Part shown: positions 54,077 through 63,917 of the stretch, one piece after another | Position numbering within the stretch: position 1 is the stretch's first letter | How the letters are laid out: each line of letters starts with the position of its first letter | Origin: Solibacillus palustris | Lineage (GTDB): Bacteria; Bacillota; Bacilli; Bacillales_A; Planococcaceae | Direction of reading: 5' to 3' | Assembly: GCF_022549215.1 (NCBI RefSeq) | Contig: NZ_JAKZFC010000006.1 | Span: 62,001 to 126,000, forward strand | Length of the DNA: 64,000 nucleotides | Made by a program: the position numbers and the translations under genes | The notes under the pieces: model-generated | Told to the model about the DNA's origin: nothing | Seen by the model: only the letters and a program-made list of their open reading frames with translations | Databases searched by the model: none

Positions 54077-54565
54077 TCAACATAAAACGACAATACGATA
54101 CGGCGTGGTTTGAGCTGGGATGCTTCTTGTCGTAGGTCCGTAGTTTACAATTAAATCGTGGTTTCCTGGATATCCTGAAAAGAATTGTCCATTTGTTAAA
54201 ACGATGTGGGTATTAGAAGATAAATTTAATTGTAATTGCCCATCACTACTCACTAATTGACTATTAAAAAAATCAACTTTTACATTCTGATTTGGGTTAT
54301 CCTTTACCATCACAAGCGCTCGATATTGTGGAGGGTAAATAAGGACAGTAGGCGCATTTCCGTCATAATAGCCTGTCACGCGATCCCCCACTACTAACAT
54401 TTCATGGTCAACGAAGTAAGTTGAAGGTGAAACGACGAAATTTACGATGACTCCCAAATTATTTCTTACAGTAAAAAATTTATTACAACCTTTTTTTTCA
54501 CCCTCACCTGCATTAAAATTAGTAATCTCCGTTATCGTTCCGTGAAACGAATGAAAACTTGTCAT
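54077..54565 (-). CDS. Hypothetical protein (YPPQYRALVMV-type family)
   Basis: The 162-residue soluble protein begins MTSFHSFHGTITEITNFNAG and contains VVSPSTYFVDHEMLVVGDRV followed by TGYYDGNAPTVLIYPPQYRA. I recall the pattern from spore-forming Firmicutes, always unannotated, and it looks like an OB- or beta-barrel fold. TACGGAGG precedes the ATG. Function unknown. Confidence 0.75.
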   Translation of the reverse strand: MTSFHSFHGTITEITNFNAGEGEKKGCNKFFTVRNNLGVIVNFVVSPSTYFVDHEMLVVGDRVTGYYDGNAPTVLIYPPQYRALVMVKDNPNQNVKVDFFNSQLVSSDGQLQLNLSSNTHIVLTNGQFFSGYPGNHDLIVNYGPTTRSIPAQTTPYRIVVLC

Positions 54566-54958
54566 ATTATACCTCCGTAATTAAAAGATAAAGTCCTTCT
54601 CGCGGTACCAATTTTACATTAAGTTGAAAAAACGTGTGAAAGCTCCAGTAAGTTAGCTCCTAAACATTATATGTAGAAAAGAAGAAAATGGACTCTTCAC
54701 CTGGGTAACCGAAAGTTCAACAATTACTTTTACCCACGGAGCAAGTCATCTCGTCCGTATTACCCGATATACAAGGTATACAAAAACAGTAAGTTGTTAG
54801 GTATAATTAGAATTTGAAAAAGAAAGATAAGCCAATTAGACGGATAAAAAATCTATGAACCTATTTTACAGTGGTTATTAGAAGGAATTCATTCGAAATT
54901 AAGAAGAATATATATTGTCTTAAATTAAAGCCTAAAACGAAAGGAAGACAAACCTGAA
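54566..54958. other. Intergenic region without a gene
   Basis: It separates two divergent genes. A GGTACCGCG string on the minus strand (54601-54609) recalls a T-box end but lacks the rest of the motif. I see no other structure that I can interpret. Confidence 0.5.
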
Positions 54959-55717
54959 TTGACAAATAAAAATAAAACAGTTGTTCGTTCAATGGACATC
55001 TTAAATCTATTTATCGATCATATAGAACTGTCATTTCAAGAAGTAATTGAGTTATCAGGAATCCCTAAAACGACTGCTTTCCGCATGTTAAAATCATTAG
55101 AGGAAATGGAGTTACTAGAAAAGGGGGCGGATGCAAAGTATAGGTTGGGTATTTTGTTCCTTAAATTTGGACACCTTGTTTCCATGCGTTTGGATGTACG
55201 GAAAATTGCCTATCCGATTATGAATGAGTTACATAATGATACAAAAGAAGCGATTAATTTAATTGTGCGTGATGGTGATGAAGCTATTTATATAGAGAAA
55301 GTGGATACGAAGCAAAAAGTTCGACTTTATACAGCAATCGGTAGAAAAAGTTCTCTCTATGCGGGGGCATGCTCTCGTGCTGTCTTATCTTTTTTACCAG
55401 ATGGTGAAATAAAGGAATATCTTGAATCGATAGAACTTAAACCATTTGCAAAGGGAACAATTACCGATAAGGAAAGGCTTTATGAAGCGATTGTTCATGC
55501 AAGAGAACATGGTTATACAATTAGCCATTCAGAATTAGAGAATTATACATCTGCTATTGCAGCGCCGATTTTCGATCATACAGGCGAAGTCATTGCGGCC
55601 ATGAGCATCGCAGGCTTGGAGACCAATTACCAAGAAGGCAGGGCTGAAATTTTCGTGGAGAAACTAAAAATGGCCACAGCCGAAATATCTAGACAATTGG
55701 GTTATGAACAGCTTTAA
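54959..55717 (+). CDS. kipR: IclR-family regulator, KipR-like
   Basis: The 252-residue protein has an N-terminal winged HTH (FQEVIELSGIPKTTAFRMLK) and a C-terminal IclR ligand domain with YAGACSRAVLSFL and YTSAIAAPIFDHTGEVIAAM. In B. subtilis the IclR-type KipR controls the ycsFGI-kipIAR cluster, so this gene, convergent with pxpC, is its likely counterpart. TTG 54959 follows AAAGGAAG. The effector is unknown, perhaps 5-oxoproline. Confidence 0.83.
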   Translation: MTNKNKTVVRSMDILNLFIDHIELSFQEVIELSGIPKTTAFRMLKSLEEMELLEKGADAKYRLGILFLKFGHLVSMRLDVRKIAYPIMNELHNDTKEAINLIVRDGDEAIYIEKVDTKQKVRLYTAIGRKSSLYAGACSRAVLSFLPDGEIKEYLESIELKPFAKGTITDKERLYEAIVHAREHGYTISHSELENYTSAIAAPIFDHTGEVIAAMSIAGLETNYQEGRAEIFVEKLKMATAEISRQLGYEQL

Positions 55718-55723
55718 AAAACG

Positions 55724-55752
55724 GGGAGTCTCAAACTTTAATTGAGACTCCC
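55724..55752. terminator. Bidirectional terminator between kipR-like gene and pxpC
   Basis: A perfect 11-bp stem (GGGAGTCTCAA with TTGAGACTCCC) lies between convergent genes. The T-run is weak. Confidence 0.75.
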
Positions 55753-55760
55753 TAATGTAC

Positions 55761-56759
55761 TCACAATTGATGCAACCTTTTTATACTTAGTCCAAATGCC
55801 AAGTTATTCATTTCTTTCTCTTGATGGATTAATGCCCACTGCGCCTCTTCAAGCGTGACTTCTTTAAAAAATACCTCACAATTTGCTTGCATTTGTGCTA
55901 AAGATGGTAAATCGACAGAAATAACCTGTCCGATTTTCGGATAGCCCCCCGTTGTTTGACGATCCGCCATTAAAATAATCGGTTGCCCATTAGAAGGGAC
56001 TTGAATTGTCCCAAATGTAACCCCTTCAGATAATAATTCAAACGGCTCTTTTAATTGGACATCTTCTCCTTCCAATCGATAGCCCATTCGATCGGAGTGT
56101 GTTGAGATGGTGTAAGGCGTTGAAAAGAATTTTTTTAAACATTCTTCATCAAATCGCTCATATTCAGAGCCTCTGATAATACGGATTGTTTGTGTTTTTT
56201 TGAATGTAACAAAAGGTGTGTAATGAACGGACCAAGAAAGATAAGAGGTTTTCTTTTGTAATTGATTAAAAAGATCCTCTCCAGATTCTGTTCGTGTATT
56301 GCATTCAAAAACATCATTCTTTTGCAGTTTTCTTCCTTGAAAACCTCCAATGCCAGCACGTACGTAGGTACTTTTACTACCCATTACTTCGGGTACTTGA
56401 ATGCCTCCACTAAATGATACATAAGCGCGGCTACCACTAATCGCAGCCTTAAATTTTAAAACCGATCCTTTTCGAATAAAAAGCGGTTGCCACATTGGGA
56501 CTTCTTTTTCATCTATTGTCGGTTGTAGATTCCCACCTGTAATGGCAATGAGTTCATCACTTTCAAATAACAGGCTAGTGCCAAAAAGTGTGACCTCCAA
56601 TGCGCCTTCTCCTTCAGAATTTCCAACGAGTAAATTTGCAATTCGTAAGGAATTTGAATCCATTGCTCCTCCTACGATAACCCCAAACTTTTGCAGTCCA
56701 AATCTTCCTAAGTCTTGAATCGTTGCAAGCATACCAGGCTGCAATACCTTTACTCCCAT
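55761..56759 (-). CDS. pxpC: 5-oxoprolinase subunit PxpC
   Basis: The 332-residue protein begins MGVKVLQPGMLATIQDLGRF and contains GAMDSNSLRIANLLVGNSEG and MADRQTTGGYPKIGQVISVD, hallmarks of the KipA/biotin-dependent carboxyltransferase-like family. With PxpA and PxpB it hydrolyses 5-oxoproline to glutamate using ATP. It overlaps pxpB by ten bases on the minus strand. Confidence 0.93.
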   Translation of the reverse strand: MGVKVLQPGMLATIQDLGRFGLQKFGVIVGGAMDSNSLRIANLLVGNSEGEGALEVTLFGTSLLFESDELIAITGGNLQPTIDEKEVPMWQPLFIRKGSVLKFKAAISGSRAYVSFSGGIQVPEVMGSKSTYVRAGIGGFQGRKLQKNDVFECNTRTESGEDLFNQLQKKTSYLSWSVHYTPFVTFKKTQTIRIIRGSEYERFDEECLKKFFSTPYTISTHSDRMGYRLEGEDVQLKEPFELLSEGVTFGTIQVPSNGQPIILMADRQTTGGYPKIGQVISVDLPSLAQMQANCEVFFKEVTLEEAQWALIHQEKEMNNLAFGLSIKRLHQL

Positions 56760-57499
56760 GATTTCACCTCCAAATCTTTCGCATAGTCCTCCACTGAAAT
56801 AGGCACAAATTGAATTCGATCTCCTGGTTGTAATAAAGTCGGAGGAGATTGTTCAGGGAGAAATAGACGAGATGGTGTTCGTCCGATAATTTGCCATCCA
56901 CCTGGTGTTTCTAATGGATAAATCCCTGTTTGGCTACCCGCAATTCCAACAGATCCAGGTGCAATTGCTAAACGTGGCGATTCTTTTCGTGGTGTTGCAA
57001 TTTGTTTGTCCATTCCGCCCATAAAGGGGAAACCTGGAGCAAAGCCTAACATGTAGACAAGATATTGTGCAGAAGAATGGATTTTAATAACTTCACTAGG
57101 TGTTAAACCGTTATAAGATGCTACAAATTCTAAGTCTGGTCCCATCTCACCACCATATGCTACAGGTATTTTTACAAGACGATTATTAGTCATTTCAGCT
57201 ATATTAGATTGATTCATTAAAGAAAGAATTTTAGTTTTTGCGTTTTCGTAAGGCGATTGAACACCTTTTTCCAAATTTGAAAAATACACATTAATCGGAT
57301 TGTAATAAACGGTCACACTATTATAGGCAGGTACAGCCTCGATAAATCCGCTAAATGGATTTTTTTCTAATAAATTTAATATTGTTTTTACTTTTGTATG
57401 CGTTACCTCGTTGATTCCTTCGCCGACTTGAACAACAAGTGCAGAATCGCTCAAAGGTCTTATTTGAATAGTTTCTAATAAATTTCGCATGAAACCCAC
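56750..57499 (-). CDS. pxpB: 5-oxoprolinase subunit PxpB (KipI family)
   Basis: The 249-residue protein has IRPLSDSALVVQVGEGINE, IPVAYGGEMGPDLEFVASYN, and GFAPGFPFMGGMDKQIATPR, with the C-terminal GGWQIIGRTPSRLF. This is the KipI/PxpB pattern. It partners PxpC. In B. subtilis KipI was first named as an inhibitor of the sporulation kinase KinA; the metabolic role is now preferred. Divergent from pxpA. Confidence 0.93.
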   Translation of the reverse strand: MGFMRNLLETIQIRPLSDSALVVQVGEGINEVTHTKVKTILNLLEKNPFSGFIEAVPAYNSVTVYYNPINVYFSNLEKGVQSPYENAKTKILSLMNQSNIAEMTNNRLVKIPVAYGGEMGPDLEFVASYNGLTPSEVIKIHSSAQYLVYMLGFAPGFPFMGGMDKQIATPRKESPRLAIAPGSVGIAGSQTGIYPLETPGGWQIIGRTPSRLFLPEQSPPTLLQPGDRIQFVPISVEDYAKDLEVKSWE

Positions 57500-57692
57500 C
57501 CCCCTTAAGTTTCGTAATTCGGTATTTAAGTTTTAAATTACGGATAATAAATATTATATTTTAAGAATGCGTAAAAACAAGCGGAATGTTATTAAAAGTG
57601 AAAAAATTATATTATTTCTTAACATTTAAAATTTTTTCTTTCCTACAATAATATAATATGCTAAAATTTTTTTAAATTTCAAAACTAAAGTT

Positions 57693-57703
57693 CCGAATAT
57701 CGG
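57693..57703. promoter_or_regulatory. Candidate operator CCGAATATCGG
   Basis: CCGA-ata-TCGG is a dyad 62 bases upstream of pxpA. A related half appears near pxpB (TACCGAATTACG on the minus strand, about 57520). It is a possible IclR/KipR site. Confidence 0.4.
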
Positions 57704-57764
57704 TACCAAATTTTTGGAAACGCATTCATAATAGTCCGTTAGTGAAAGAAAGTGGGGGAACAAG

Positions 57765-58541
57765 ATGTTTCGTGTTGATTTAAACTGTGATCTAGGCGAA
57801 AGCTTTGGTCGTTATCAACTTGGAGAGCAAGAAGAAATCTTGAAATATGTAACATCTGCTAATATTGCTTGTGGTTTTCATGGTGGAGATCCAACGGTTA
57901 TGCGTGAAACGGTTAAGCTAGCCATTGCTAATGGTGTGAAAATTGGGGCACACCCTGGATTACCGGATTTAATTGGCTTTGGGCGACGTGAAATGAATAT
58001 TACGCCTCAAGAAGCTTATGATATGATCGTATATCAAGTTGGAGCATTGCAAGGTTTTTTAACAATTCACAATGAAACGATGCAGCATGTTAAGCCACAT
58101 GGAGCACTTTATAATATGGCGGCTAAAGATCCAGCAATTGCCGAGGCCATCGCACAAGCCGTGTATGATATTTCACCTTCAATTGTGTTATTCGGTTTGT
58201 CTGGTAGTGAATTAACGAAAGCCGGAGAAAAAATTGGGCTTCAAACAGCTCATGAAGTGTTTGCAGATCGTACGTATCAGCAGGATGGTTCGTTAACGTC
58301 TCGTAAACAATCGGATGCATTGATTACGGATAATGGACAGGCTGTCGGACAAGTTGTGAAGATGGTGAAAGAAGGCAAAGTTCTATCACAGCAGCAAATC
58401 GAAGTTGGATTACGAGCAGATACAGTTTGTATTCATGGGGACGGGGAACATGCTGTAGAATTCGCGAAAGAGATTCATGCAAAATTAACAGAACAGCAAA
58501 TATCTGTCTGTGCAATCAAGGAGGAACTAAATGGAAGCTAA
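57765..58541 (+). CDS. pxpA: 5-oxoprolinase subunit PxpA (LamB/YcsF)
   Basis: The 258-residue protein begins [20 protein letters not shown], has [20 protein letters not shown] and [16 protein letters not shown], and ends within the next gene. It is the LamB/YcsF TIM-barrel-like subunit of the three-part 5-oxoprolinase. GTGGGGGA precedes the ATG. It overlaps the NRAMP gene by 11 bases. Confidence 0.94.
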   Translation: MFRVDLNCDLGESFGRYQLGEQEEILKYVTSANIACGFHGGDPTVMRETVKLAIANGVKIGAHPGLPDLIGFGRREMNITPQEAYDMIVYQVGALQGFLTIHNETMQHVKPHGALYNMAAKDPAIAEAIAQAVYDISPSIVLFGLSGSELTKAGEKIGLQTAHEVFADRTYQQDGSLTSRKQSDALITDNGQAVGQVVKMVKEGKVLSQQQIEVGLRADTVCIHGDGEHAVEFAKEIHAKLTEQQISVCAIKEELNGS

Positions 58542-59781
58542 CAACAAAGTAAATCAAGAAGAACTTGAGCAAAAAAATAAAAGTAAGTTTGCGAAAAAAA
58601 CGGCTAGTAAAAGCGTTTTATTAGGCGCAGCATTTTTAATGGCTACTTCATCTATCGGACCAGGTTTTTTAACACAAACAACGGTATTTACGCAGCAATT
58701 AGCTGCTAGTTTTGGATTTGTTATTTTAATTTCTTTAATTTTAGATATTGTTGCACAGGTTAATGTTTGGCGAATCATTGCTGTTTCTGGTCTACGTGGA
58801 CAAGAGATTGCCAATAAAATATTGCCAGGGTTAGGTGTCGTTCTTGCCATCATGATCGTTATTGGTGGTTTAGCATTCAATATTGGGAACGTTGCTGGAG
58901 CTGGTCTAGGATTAAATGCCATGATTGGTTTAGATCCAATTACCGGAGCAGTCGTAAGTGCATTGTTTGCTATATTTATCTTTGTTTATAAAGAAGCAGG
59001 GAAGGTAATGGACAAAGTAGCGCAAATAGCTGGCGGTATTATGATTTTACTTATGGTATTTGTTGCTTTTAAAACTTCACCACCTGTAGGGGAAGCGATT
59101 GCGAATACATTTATGCCTCAAGAAATTAGCTGGTTTGCAATCGTGACGTTGGTCGGTGGATCAGTTGGCGGATACATTATGTTTGCTGGTGGTCACCGTT
59201 TGTTAGACGCTGGCATTAAAGGTCAAGAATCTTTGCCAGAAGTAACAAAAAGCTCTGTAACAGGGATTTTGATTACAGGAGTTATGCGTATTGCATTATT
59301 CTTAGCGGTTCTAGGCGTTGTATCACAAGGTTTAGCTATTGACCCTAAAAACCCACCTGCATCTGTATTCCAACTTGCTGCTGGTAATATCGGTTATCGC
59401 ATGTTCGGTATGATTATGTGGGCGGCAGCGATTACTTCTGTCGTAGGTGCGGCTTACACATCTGTTTCATTTATTCGTTCATTCCATCCAAAAATTGAAA
59501 AATATCATAACTGGGTGATTATCGCATTTATCATTGTTTCAACAGCAACTTTCGCCTTCATCGGTCAGCCTGTGAATGTATTGATTATTGTTGGGGCATT
59601 AAATGCATTGATTTTACCATTATCACTTAGTGTTATTTTGATTGCAGCACATAAAAAAGACATTGTGGGTACATATAAGCACCCTCGTTGGTTAACTGTG
59701 ACGGGTATAATCGTCATCGTCCTTATGGGCTATTTGAGCGTAATTACACTGATTGAACAAATGCAAAAATTATTTGGCTAA
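58531..59781 (+). CDS. NRAMP-family transporter, YcsG-like
   Basis: The 416-residue protein has about 11 membrane segments and the NRAMP-like start [20 protein letters not shown]. The metal-site DPG motif of classical Mn/Fe NRAMPs is replaced by IGPGF, so it probably does not carry metal. YcsG neighbours PxpA in B. subtilis and may import 5-oxoproline or a related compound; this is inference. Its ribosome site AAGGAGG lies inside pxpA. Confidence 0.88.
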   Translation: MEANNKVNQEELEQKNKSKFAKKTASKSVLLGAAFLMATSSIGPGFLTQTTVFTQQLAASFGFVILISLILDIVAQVNVWRIIAVSGLRGQEIANKILPGLGVVLAIMIVIGGLAFNIGNVAGAGLGLNAMIGLDPITGAVVSALFAIFIFVYKEAGKVMDKVAQIAGGIMILLMVFVAFKTSPPVGEAIANTFMPQEISWFAIVTLVGGSVGGYIMFAGGHRLLDAGIKGQESLPEVTKSSVTGILITGVMRIALFLAVLGVVSQGLAIDPKNPPASVFQLAAGNIGYRMFGMIMWAAAITSVVGAAYTSVSFIRSFHPKIEKYHNWVIIAFIIVSTATFAFIGQPVNVLIIVGALNALILPLSLSVILIAAHKKDIVGTYKHPRWLTVTGIIVIVLMGYLSVITLIEQMQKLFG

Positions 59782-59903
59782 TCTAACAACTATCCGTAGC
59801 ATCATCAATATAGGTTACTTTATGAAGTATTCCTTTTAGATAGGTTTGGCCTGTATAAGCAATTTGATGCTTGCAAGTTAGAAATTGCAAACATATCATA
59901 AAT

Positions 59904-59944
59904 AAAAACGACGAGTGACTTTCATAATAGCTTCTCGTCGTTTT
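59904..59944 (+). terminator. Terminator of the pxpA operon
   Basis: AAAACGACGAG pairs with CTCGTCGTTTT around an 18-base loop. Confidence 0.85.
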
Positions 59945-59973
59945 GTAATTGTTAGGACTTCGTTATTTTGCGC

Positions 59974-60003
59974 AAAAAAAGACCCGGAAATTAAATTCCG
60001 GGT
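59974..60003 (-). terminator. Minus-strand terminator, copy 1
   Basis: ACCCGGAA pairs with TTCCGGGT; seven A's on the plus side give a U-run on the minus strand. A paralogous terminator is at 60490-60526. Confidence 0.8.
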
Positions 60004-60217
60004 TTGATTAGCACTTACTAAAAGTCCTCCATGACACACTGCCTCGCTTTCACATTGAATCTTAAGATTTACTTAAGAAAACTCTGCTTTAGCTTATTCA
60101 GTTTTACTGGTCCTTCAGAGTAAACGATCATTCGCACTCATCGGGTTAACCCTCCTAGTCATTTGGATTTGAAGTGAAATCTTTAATATTATAGGTCATA
60201 TTCTGTTTTTTATACGC
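59989..60217 (-). repeat. Direct repeat, unit 1 (about 229 bp)
   Basis: This segment recurs at 60513-60741 with only a few substitutions, including the string ATGACACACTGCCTCGCTTT. It corresponds to sequence downstream of the serine hydrolase gene. Confidence 0.88.
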
Positions 60218-60224
60218 CCCAAAA

Positions 60225-60490
60225 AAAATTATGTAGCATAGAGGCAATTTACAATTACGTTCCCAACTAAATATTAAAACGACAAGTAGTAACGCGGGCA
60301 CGCAAGAAAGTACATAGCTGATTTTTTGACCGCGAGTTGTCGTCTTCCGATGTTTAGTAAAGCTATTAGGGTGTATAAGACACTGAATCCACCGCCAAGG
60401 TACTGAACATATTAAAGGTTTTTTTACTTTGAGACACTGGTAGAATATCACTTGTTGGCATAGATATCTTTTCGATCGTTCAATGTAACA
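60225..60490 (-). pseudogene. Decayed, internally deleted copy of the serine hydrolase 3' end
   Basis: Blocks match 60830-60910 (for example GACCGCGAGTTGTCGTC) and 61175-61315 (GGGTGTATAAGACACTGAA; GTTGGCATAGATATCTTT) of the intact hydrolase gene, with the sequence between deleted. Together with the 229-bp direct repeats this is a tandem partial duplication. Confidence 0.82.
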
Positions 60491-60526
60491 AAAAAACACC
60501 CGGAATTTAATCAATTAAATTCCGGG
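60490..60526 (-). terminator. Minus-strand terminator, copy 2
   Basis: CCCGGAATTTAA pairs with TTAAATTCCGGG around a four-base loop, with a run of seven A's on the plus side. Confidence 0.85.
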
Positions 60527-60741
60527 CATGATTAGCACTTACTAAAAGTCCTCCATGACACACTGCCTCGCTTTCACATTGAATCTTAAGATTTACTTAA
60601 GAAAACTCTGCTTTAGCTTATTCAGTTTTGCTGGTTCTTCAGAGTAAACGATCAATCGCACTCATCGGGTTAACCCTCCTAGTCACTTGGATTTGAAGTG
60701 AAATCTTTAATAGTATAGGTCATCTTCAGTTTTTTATACGC
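60513..60741 (-). repeat. Direct repeat, unit 2 (about 229 bp)
   Basis: The second copy of the segment at 59989-60217. It lies downstream of the intact serine hydrolase. Reading on the minus strand, short frames with AGGAGGG ribosome sites are seen (for example MSAIDRLL), but none is convincing. Confidence 0.88.
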
Positions 60742-60833
60742 AAAAAAAAATTGATCACATAATCGGATAAATAAATTTACTATGAAGAAAGCTCAAGAAT
60801 CGTAGCAAAAAATAATGTGTAGAAATAAGGCAA

Positions 60834-62681
60834 TTAATAATAAAGCTCCCAGCCAAATATTAAAACGACAAGTAGTAGCGCCGACACGCAAGAAAGGACA
60901 TAGCCGATTTTTTGACCGCGAGTTATCGTCGTCTTTTTCCACTGAACAAATAGCGCAATTAGACAAATTATTACCACGAAGATATACGCATAATTCACTA
61001 AAAAATGAATGTTCAGCGTAGAATAAGAAGCATAATTTAGTGTTCTGTAAGCTAAAATAATTAAATTCATAATAGGTACGATTCCCGATAAAAGTAATAG
61101 TATTTCCCACTTCTTCATCACTGTGAATTGAACTTCTTTTTTTCGATTCTTTATTGATTTGATCAAAACAATTAGTAATGCAACGAGGGTGTATAAGACA
61201 CTGAAAGCTACCGCCAAGGTACTGACCATTTTAAAGGTTTTCGTACTTGGAGAGATCGGTAGAATATCGCTTGTTGGCATAGATATCTTTGCCACTTTAC
61301 CATCATTCAATGTAACGTGAAGATATAAATTAAATTCATTTGTAGATTTATAAAGATACGGAGCTATTTGTTCAAATGTCATCCCAAAAGCATTAAATTT
61401 GTTTCGATCTGTCGCTTCAATATTCCCGCTAATTAGCGCTCCGTACAATTTGGTAAAACCCTTATGGGGCTGCCTCGCCATACTGTAACTTCCTTCAAGC
61501 TCCTGCGTATTTGGGAATTTTTGGTTTCCGTCTGCTATGGAATATGCACCGTACACGAGTGTTGGTAAGCCGTAACTCAGTCCGAATTCACCCATTTGAT
61601 TTGTCATGATAATTACACCCAATTGCTCATCTTTTGAAAATGTGAAATTGCTTGAAAAACTATCCGTATTGCCTGCATGTTCCAATACATTTACTGTATA
61701 TAGTCCTTCCCAAAAACCATGTGCATTTCGAGGAAAGCCATCGCCATAGAAATCACTCGTCGTCAGCATTTCATCTAAAGTACTATTACTTTGAAATAAC
61801 GGACTATTCACACCATCTGCTGGCATGAGCGCCACCATAAATTTCGCCATATCGGCTATCGTACCCATTGCACTACCTGCTGGATACAAACCAATAAAAA
61901 CCCGTCCATTTTTTGCAATACTAAATTCATTGTCACCATTAACACTATATCCATAAACTGCTTCTCTGTTCGATGCTACGTCTGGATTATCTTTCTGTGT
62001 AGGATGAATCGTTGTATCCTTCATCTCCAAAACAGAAAAAATATGTTCTTTCACATAATCATAAAATGGCTGCGCGGCAATCCGTTCAACAATAAAGCCT
62101 GCGAGAGCCACACCATAGTTCGAATAGGCAACCACATCTCCTGGCTCATGTATTTGATAAGGCTCAGTAATGTGAAGCATTTCTTTCAAGGACTTTACGT
62201 CAGCTGCAGACATATAGAATAAATCTGTAAATTTCTCCTCCCAACCAGCATTATGATGCATAAGATTCAACATCGTGATGGGGGTATCATATTGCAGTTT
62301 CGTCAAAAAGTCGTCCGGCAAATATGCGCGAATATCTTCATCTAAATCTAACTTTCCCTGCTCTACAAGCTGCATCACACTAGTCCATACAAGGAGCTTC
62401 GTAACAGACCCCCATTCAAAAACAGTATCTGGTGTGACTTTTATCTGATTTTCAATATCTGCATAGCCATAGGACGTATTCATGAAAATTTCTCCGTCCT
62501 TTACAATTAACACATTTGCTCCAGCCGTAGTCCTCCCAATGTAGTTAGTTGCATATTCATCCACACGGTTCTTTAGTTCAGCGTAAGGAATCCCTGAAGG
62601 TGTCATGATTCCTTCTTTTGCAGAAGCAGCTGATACAAAACTAAGAACAAGTACTAATACCATTAAAGTAATTTTCCTCAA
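60834..62681 (-). CDS. Membrane-anchored serine hydrolase (class C beta-lactamase-like)
   Basis: The 615-residue protein has a signal peptide (MRKITLMVLVLVLSFVSAAS). The beta-lactamase/PBP-like domain has Ser92-x-x-Lys95 in WGSVTKLLVW, YSNYG as the YxN motif, and HAGNTDSFSS as the third motif. After about residue 480 the C-terminus contains four membrane helices. It acts outside the cell on an unknown ester or peptide; FmtA-like and esterase-like relatives exist. Its 3' end has been duplicated downstream. A broken relative lies at 24899-26369. Confidence 0.88.
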   Translation of the reverse strand: MRKITLMVLVLVLSFVSAASAKEGIMTPSGIPYAELKNRVDEYATNYIGRTTAGANVLIVKDGEIFMNTSYGYADIENQIKVTPDTVFEWGSVTKLLVWTSVMQLVEQGKLDLDEDIRAYLPDDFLTKLQYDTPITMLNLMHHNAGWEEKFTDLFYMSAADVKSLKEMLHITEPYQIHEPGDVVAYSNYGVALAGFIVERIAAQPFYDYVKEHIFSVLEMKDTTIHPTQKDNPDVASNREAVYGYSVNGDNEFSIAKNGRVFIGLYPAGSAMGTIADMAKFMVALMPADGVNSPLFQSNSTLDEMLTTSDFYGDGFPRNAHGFWEGLYTVNVLEHAGNTDSFSSNFTFSKDEQLGVIIMTNQMGEFGLSYGLPTLVYGAYSIADGNQKFPNTQELEGSYSMARQPHKGFTKLYGALISGNIEATDRNKFNAFGMTFEQIAPYLYKSTNEFNLYLHVTLNDGKVAKISMPTSDILPISPSTKTFKMVSTLAVAFSVLYTLVALLIVLIKSIKNRKKEVQFTVMKKWEILLLLSGIVPIMNLIILAYRTLNYASYSTLNIHFLVNYAYIFVVIICLIALFVQWKKTTITRGQKIGYVLSCVSALLLVVLIFGWELYY

Positions 62682-62882
62682 TAAATCTCTCCCCCTTAAA
62701 CATCAATATTTTTAAAATATACAATATATTGCATTTTTGTCAATTGACATTTGTTGATGGAGAATAAGTAAGTACCTTGCGGATTTACAAAAATATCTAT
62801 TTAAAGTTTCTCGCCATTTATCTATCGGTTTGCTACTGTGAAATGCCCTGCAAAGCACGCGTACTACTATATTTTTATAATG

Positions 62883-62921
62883 AAACACGGTATCTCAAAT
62901 TGTTTTTGATCTACCGTGTTT
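62883..62921. terminator. Terminator after the propeller gene
   Basis: AAACACGGTA pairs with TACCGTGTTT around a loop of about 19 bases, just downstream of the minus-strand propeller gene. Confidence 0.75.
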
Positions 62922-62963
62922 CACTGTTCTTCTCTTTTTAGTCTTTTAAATTAATAAAAATTA

Positions 62964-63917
62964 TCACATATAATATGCTAAAGTTCCGGAGTCTGTATTG
63001 CCAAAAGTCAGATACCAAGGTGATCCTAACTGTTTCCCTGCTGGTATGAAAACGTTAAAAGTCTTTGTTTCAACATCGTAACGACGTACAGAACCTGTAT
63101 CAGGACCAGTTCCCGAAATAGGCACAAACAGTTTTCCGCATGGACCAAACAAGATTGCCATTGCAAAAGCACGCGGGCTACCAACTGTATCAAGCTCAAT
63201 CTTATCTAGGAATTTACCGGTTTTGCCATTGAAAATAAGAATTTTATCTGTATCGTTTTCGTCGGCACGAAAACTCGTTACATAAAGGTTACCGTCTGGA
63301 CCGAAGACTAATCCTTCAGGGCGGTGTAGCTTATTGACAGCATTGCTTTCAACAAACACCTTTTTGAACGTTCTTTTTACTGGATCGAACTGTAATACCC
63401 AGCCGTCGAGTGGGTCAAAAGGATTGAAGACTGAAACATAAAGCAAACCGTCTGGACCGAAGACTACACTGCGTGGAAAAAATGGTTTATTGAAGCAAGA
63501 GTGATTAAAATTACCGAGAAATTCACCAGTAGTACCATTATACGCGCGTAGTTCTCCAGGTTGAGGTGTGTCGCCGGGGCCCTGTAAGTCTGCTACATAT
63601 AATACATTGTTATAGGAAAGAACGATGCCACGTGGGGCAAATGGTGCTCCTTTTTGAATAGAACTAACAAGTTCACGTAGAAACGACCCAGTGTGTCCAT
63701 TGTACTTTAATACATTACCGTTTTGTGGCTGATTCACGTTCTGGTTGGAAACGAAAAGATTACCTAGTTGGTTGAAAATAATACCTCTAGGACCATGCAA
63801 TCCACCACTTTCAGATGTTACAAAAGTATCAAGGAATTTTCCAGTTGTTGCGTCAAAACGCTTGATTGTATCGTCACTTGTGTCACCAATATAAAGAAAA
63901 TCTCTATAAATACCCAA
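62964..63917 (-). CDS. NHL/YncE-type beta-propeller protein
   Basis: This 317-residue protein is made of repeats such as FLYIGDTSDDTIKRFDATTG and PRGIVLSYNNVLYVADLQGP and LHRPEGLVFGPDGNLYVTSF, the pattern of six- or seven-bladed propellers. No signal peptide is seen. TTG 63917 follows AGGAGGG at six bases. It probably binds or scaffolds; the function is unknown. No partner gene lies within the window. Confidence 0.82.
   Translation of the reverse strand: MGIYRDFLYIGDTSDDTIKRFDATTGKFLDTFVTSESGGLHGPRGIIFNQLGNLFVSNQNVNQPQNGNVLKYNGHTGSFLRELVSSIQKGAPFAPRGIVLSYNNVLYVADLQGPGDTPQPGELRAYNGTTGEFLGNFNHSCFNKPFFPRSVVFGPDGLLYVSVFNPFDPLDGWVLQFDPVKRTFKKVFVESNAVNKLHRPEGLVFGPDGNLYVTSFRADENDTDKILIFNGKTGKFLDKIELDTVGSPRAFAMAILFGPCGKLFVPISGTGPDTGSVRRYDVETKTFNVFIPAGKQLGSPWYLTFGNTDSGTLAYYM

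Noticed and set aside
54596-54614. T-box-like GGTACCGCGAG on the minus strand upstream of the 162-residue hypothetical gene
   Set aside because: Only part of the T-box motif is present (AAATTGGTACCGCG instead of AGGGTGGTACCGCG). No terminator with a U-run follows and no specifier stem is recognisable. At most it is a relic.
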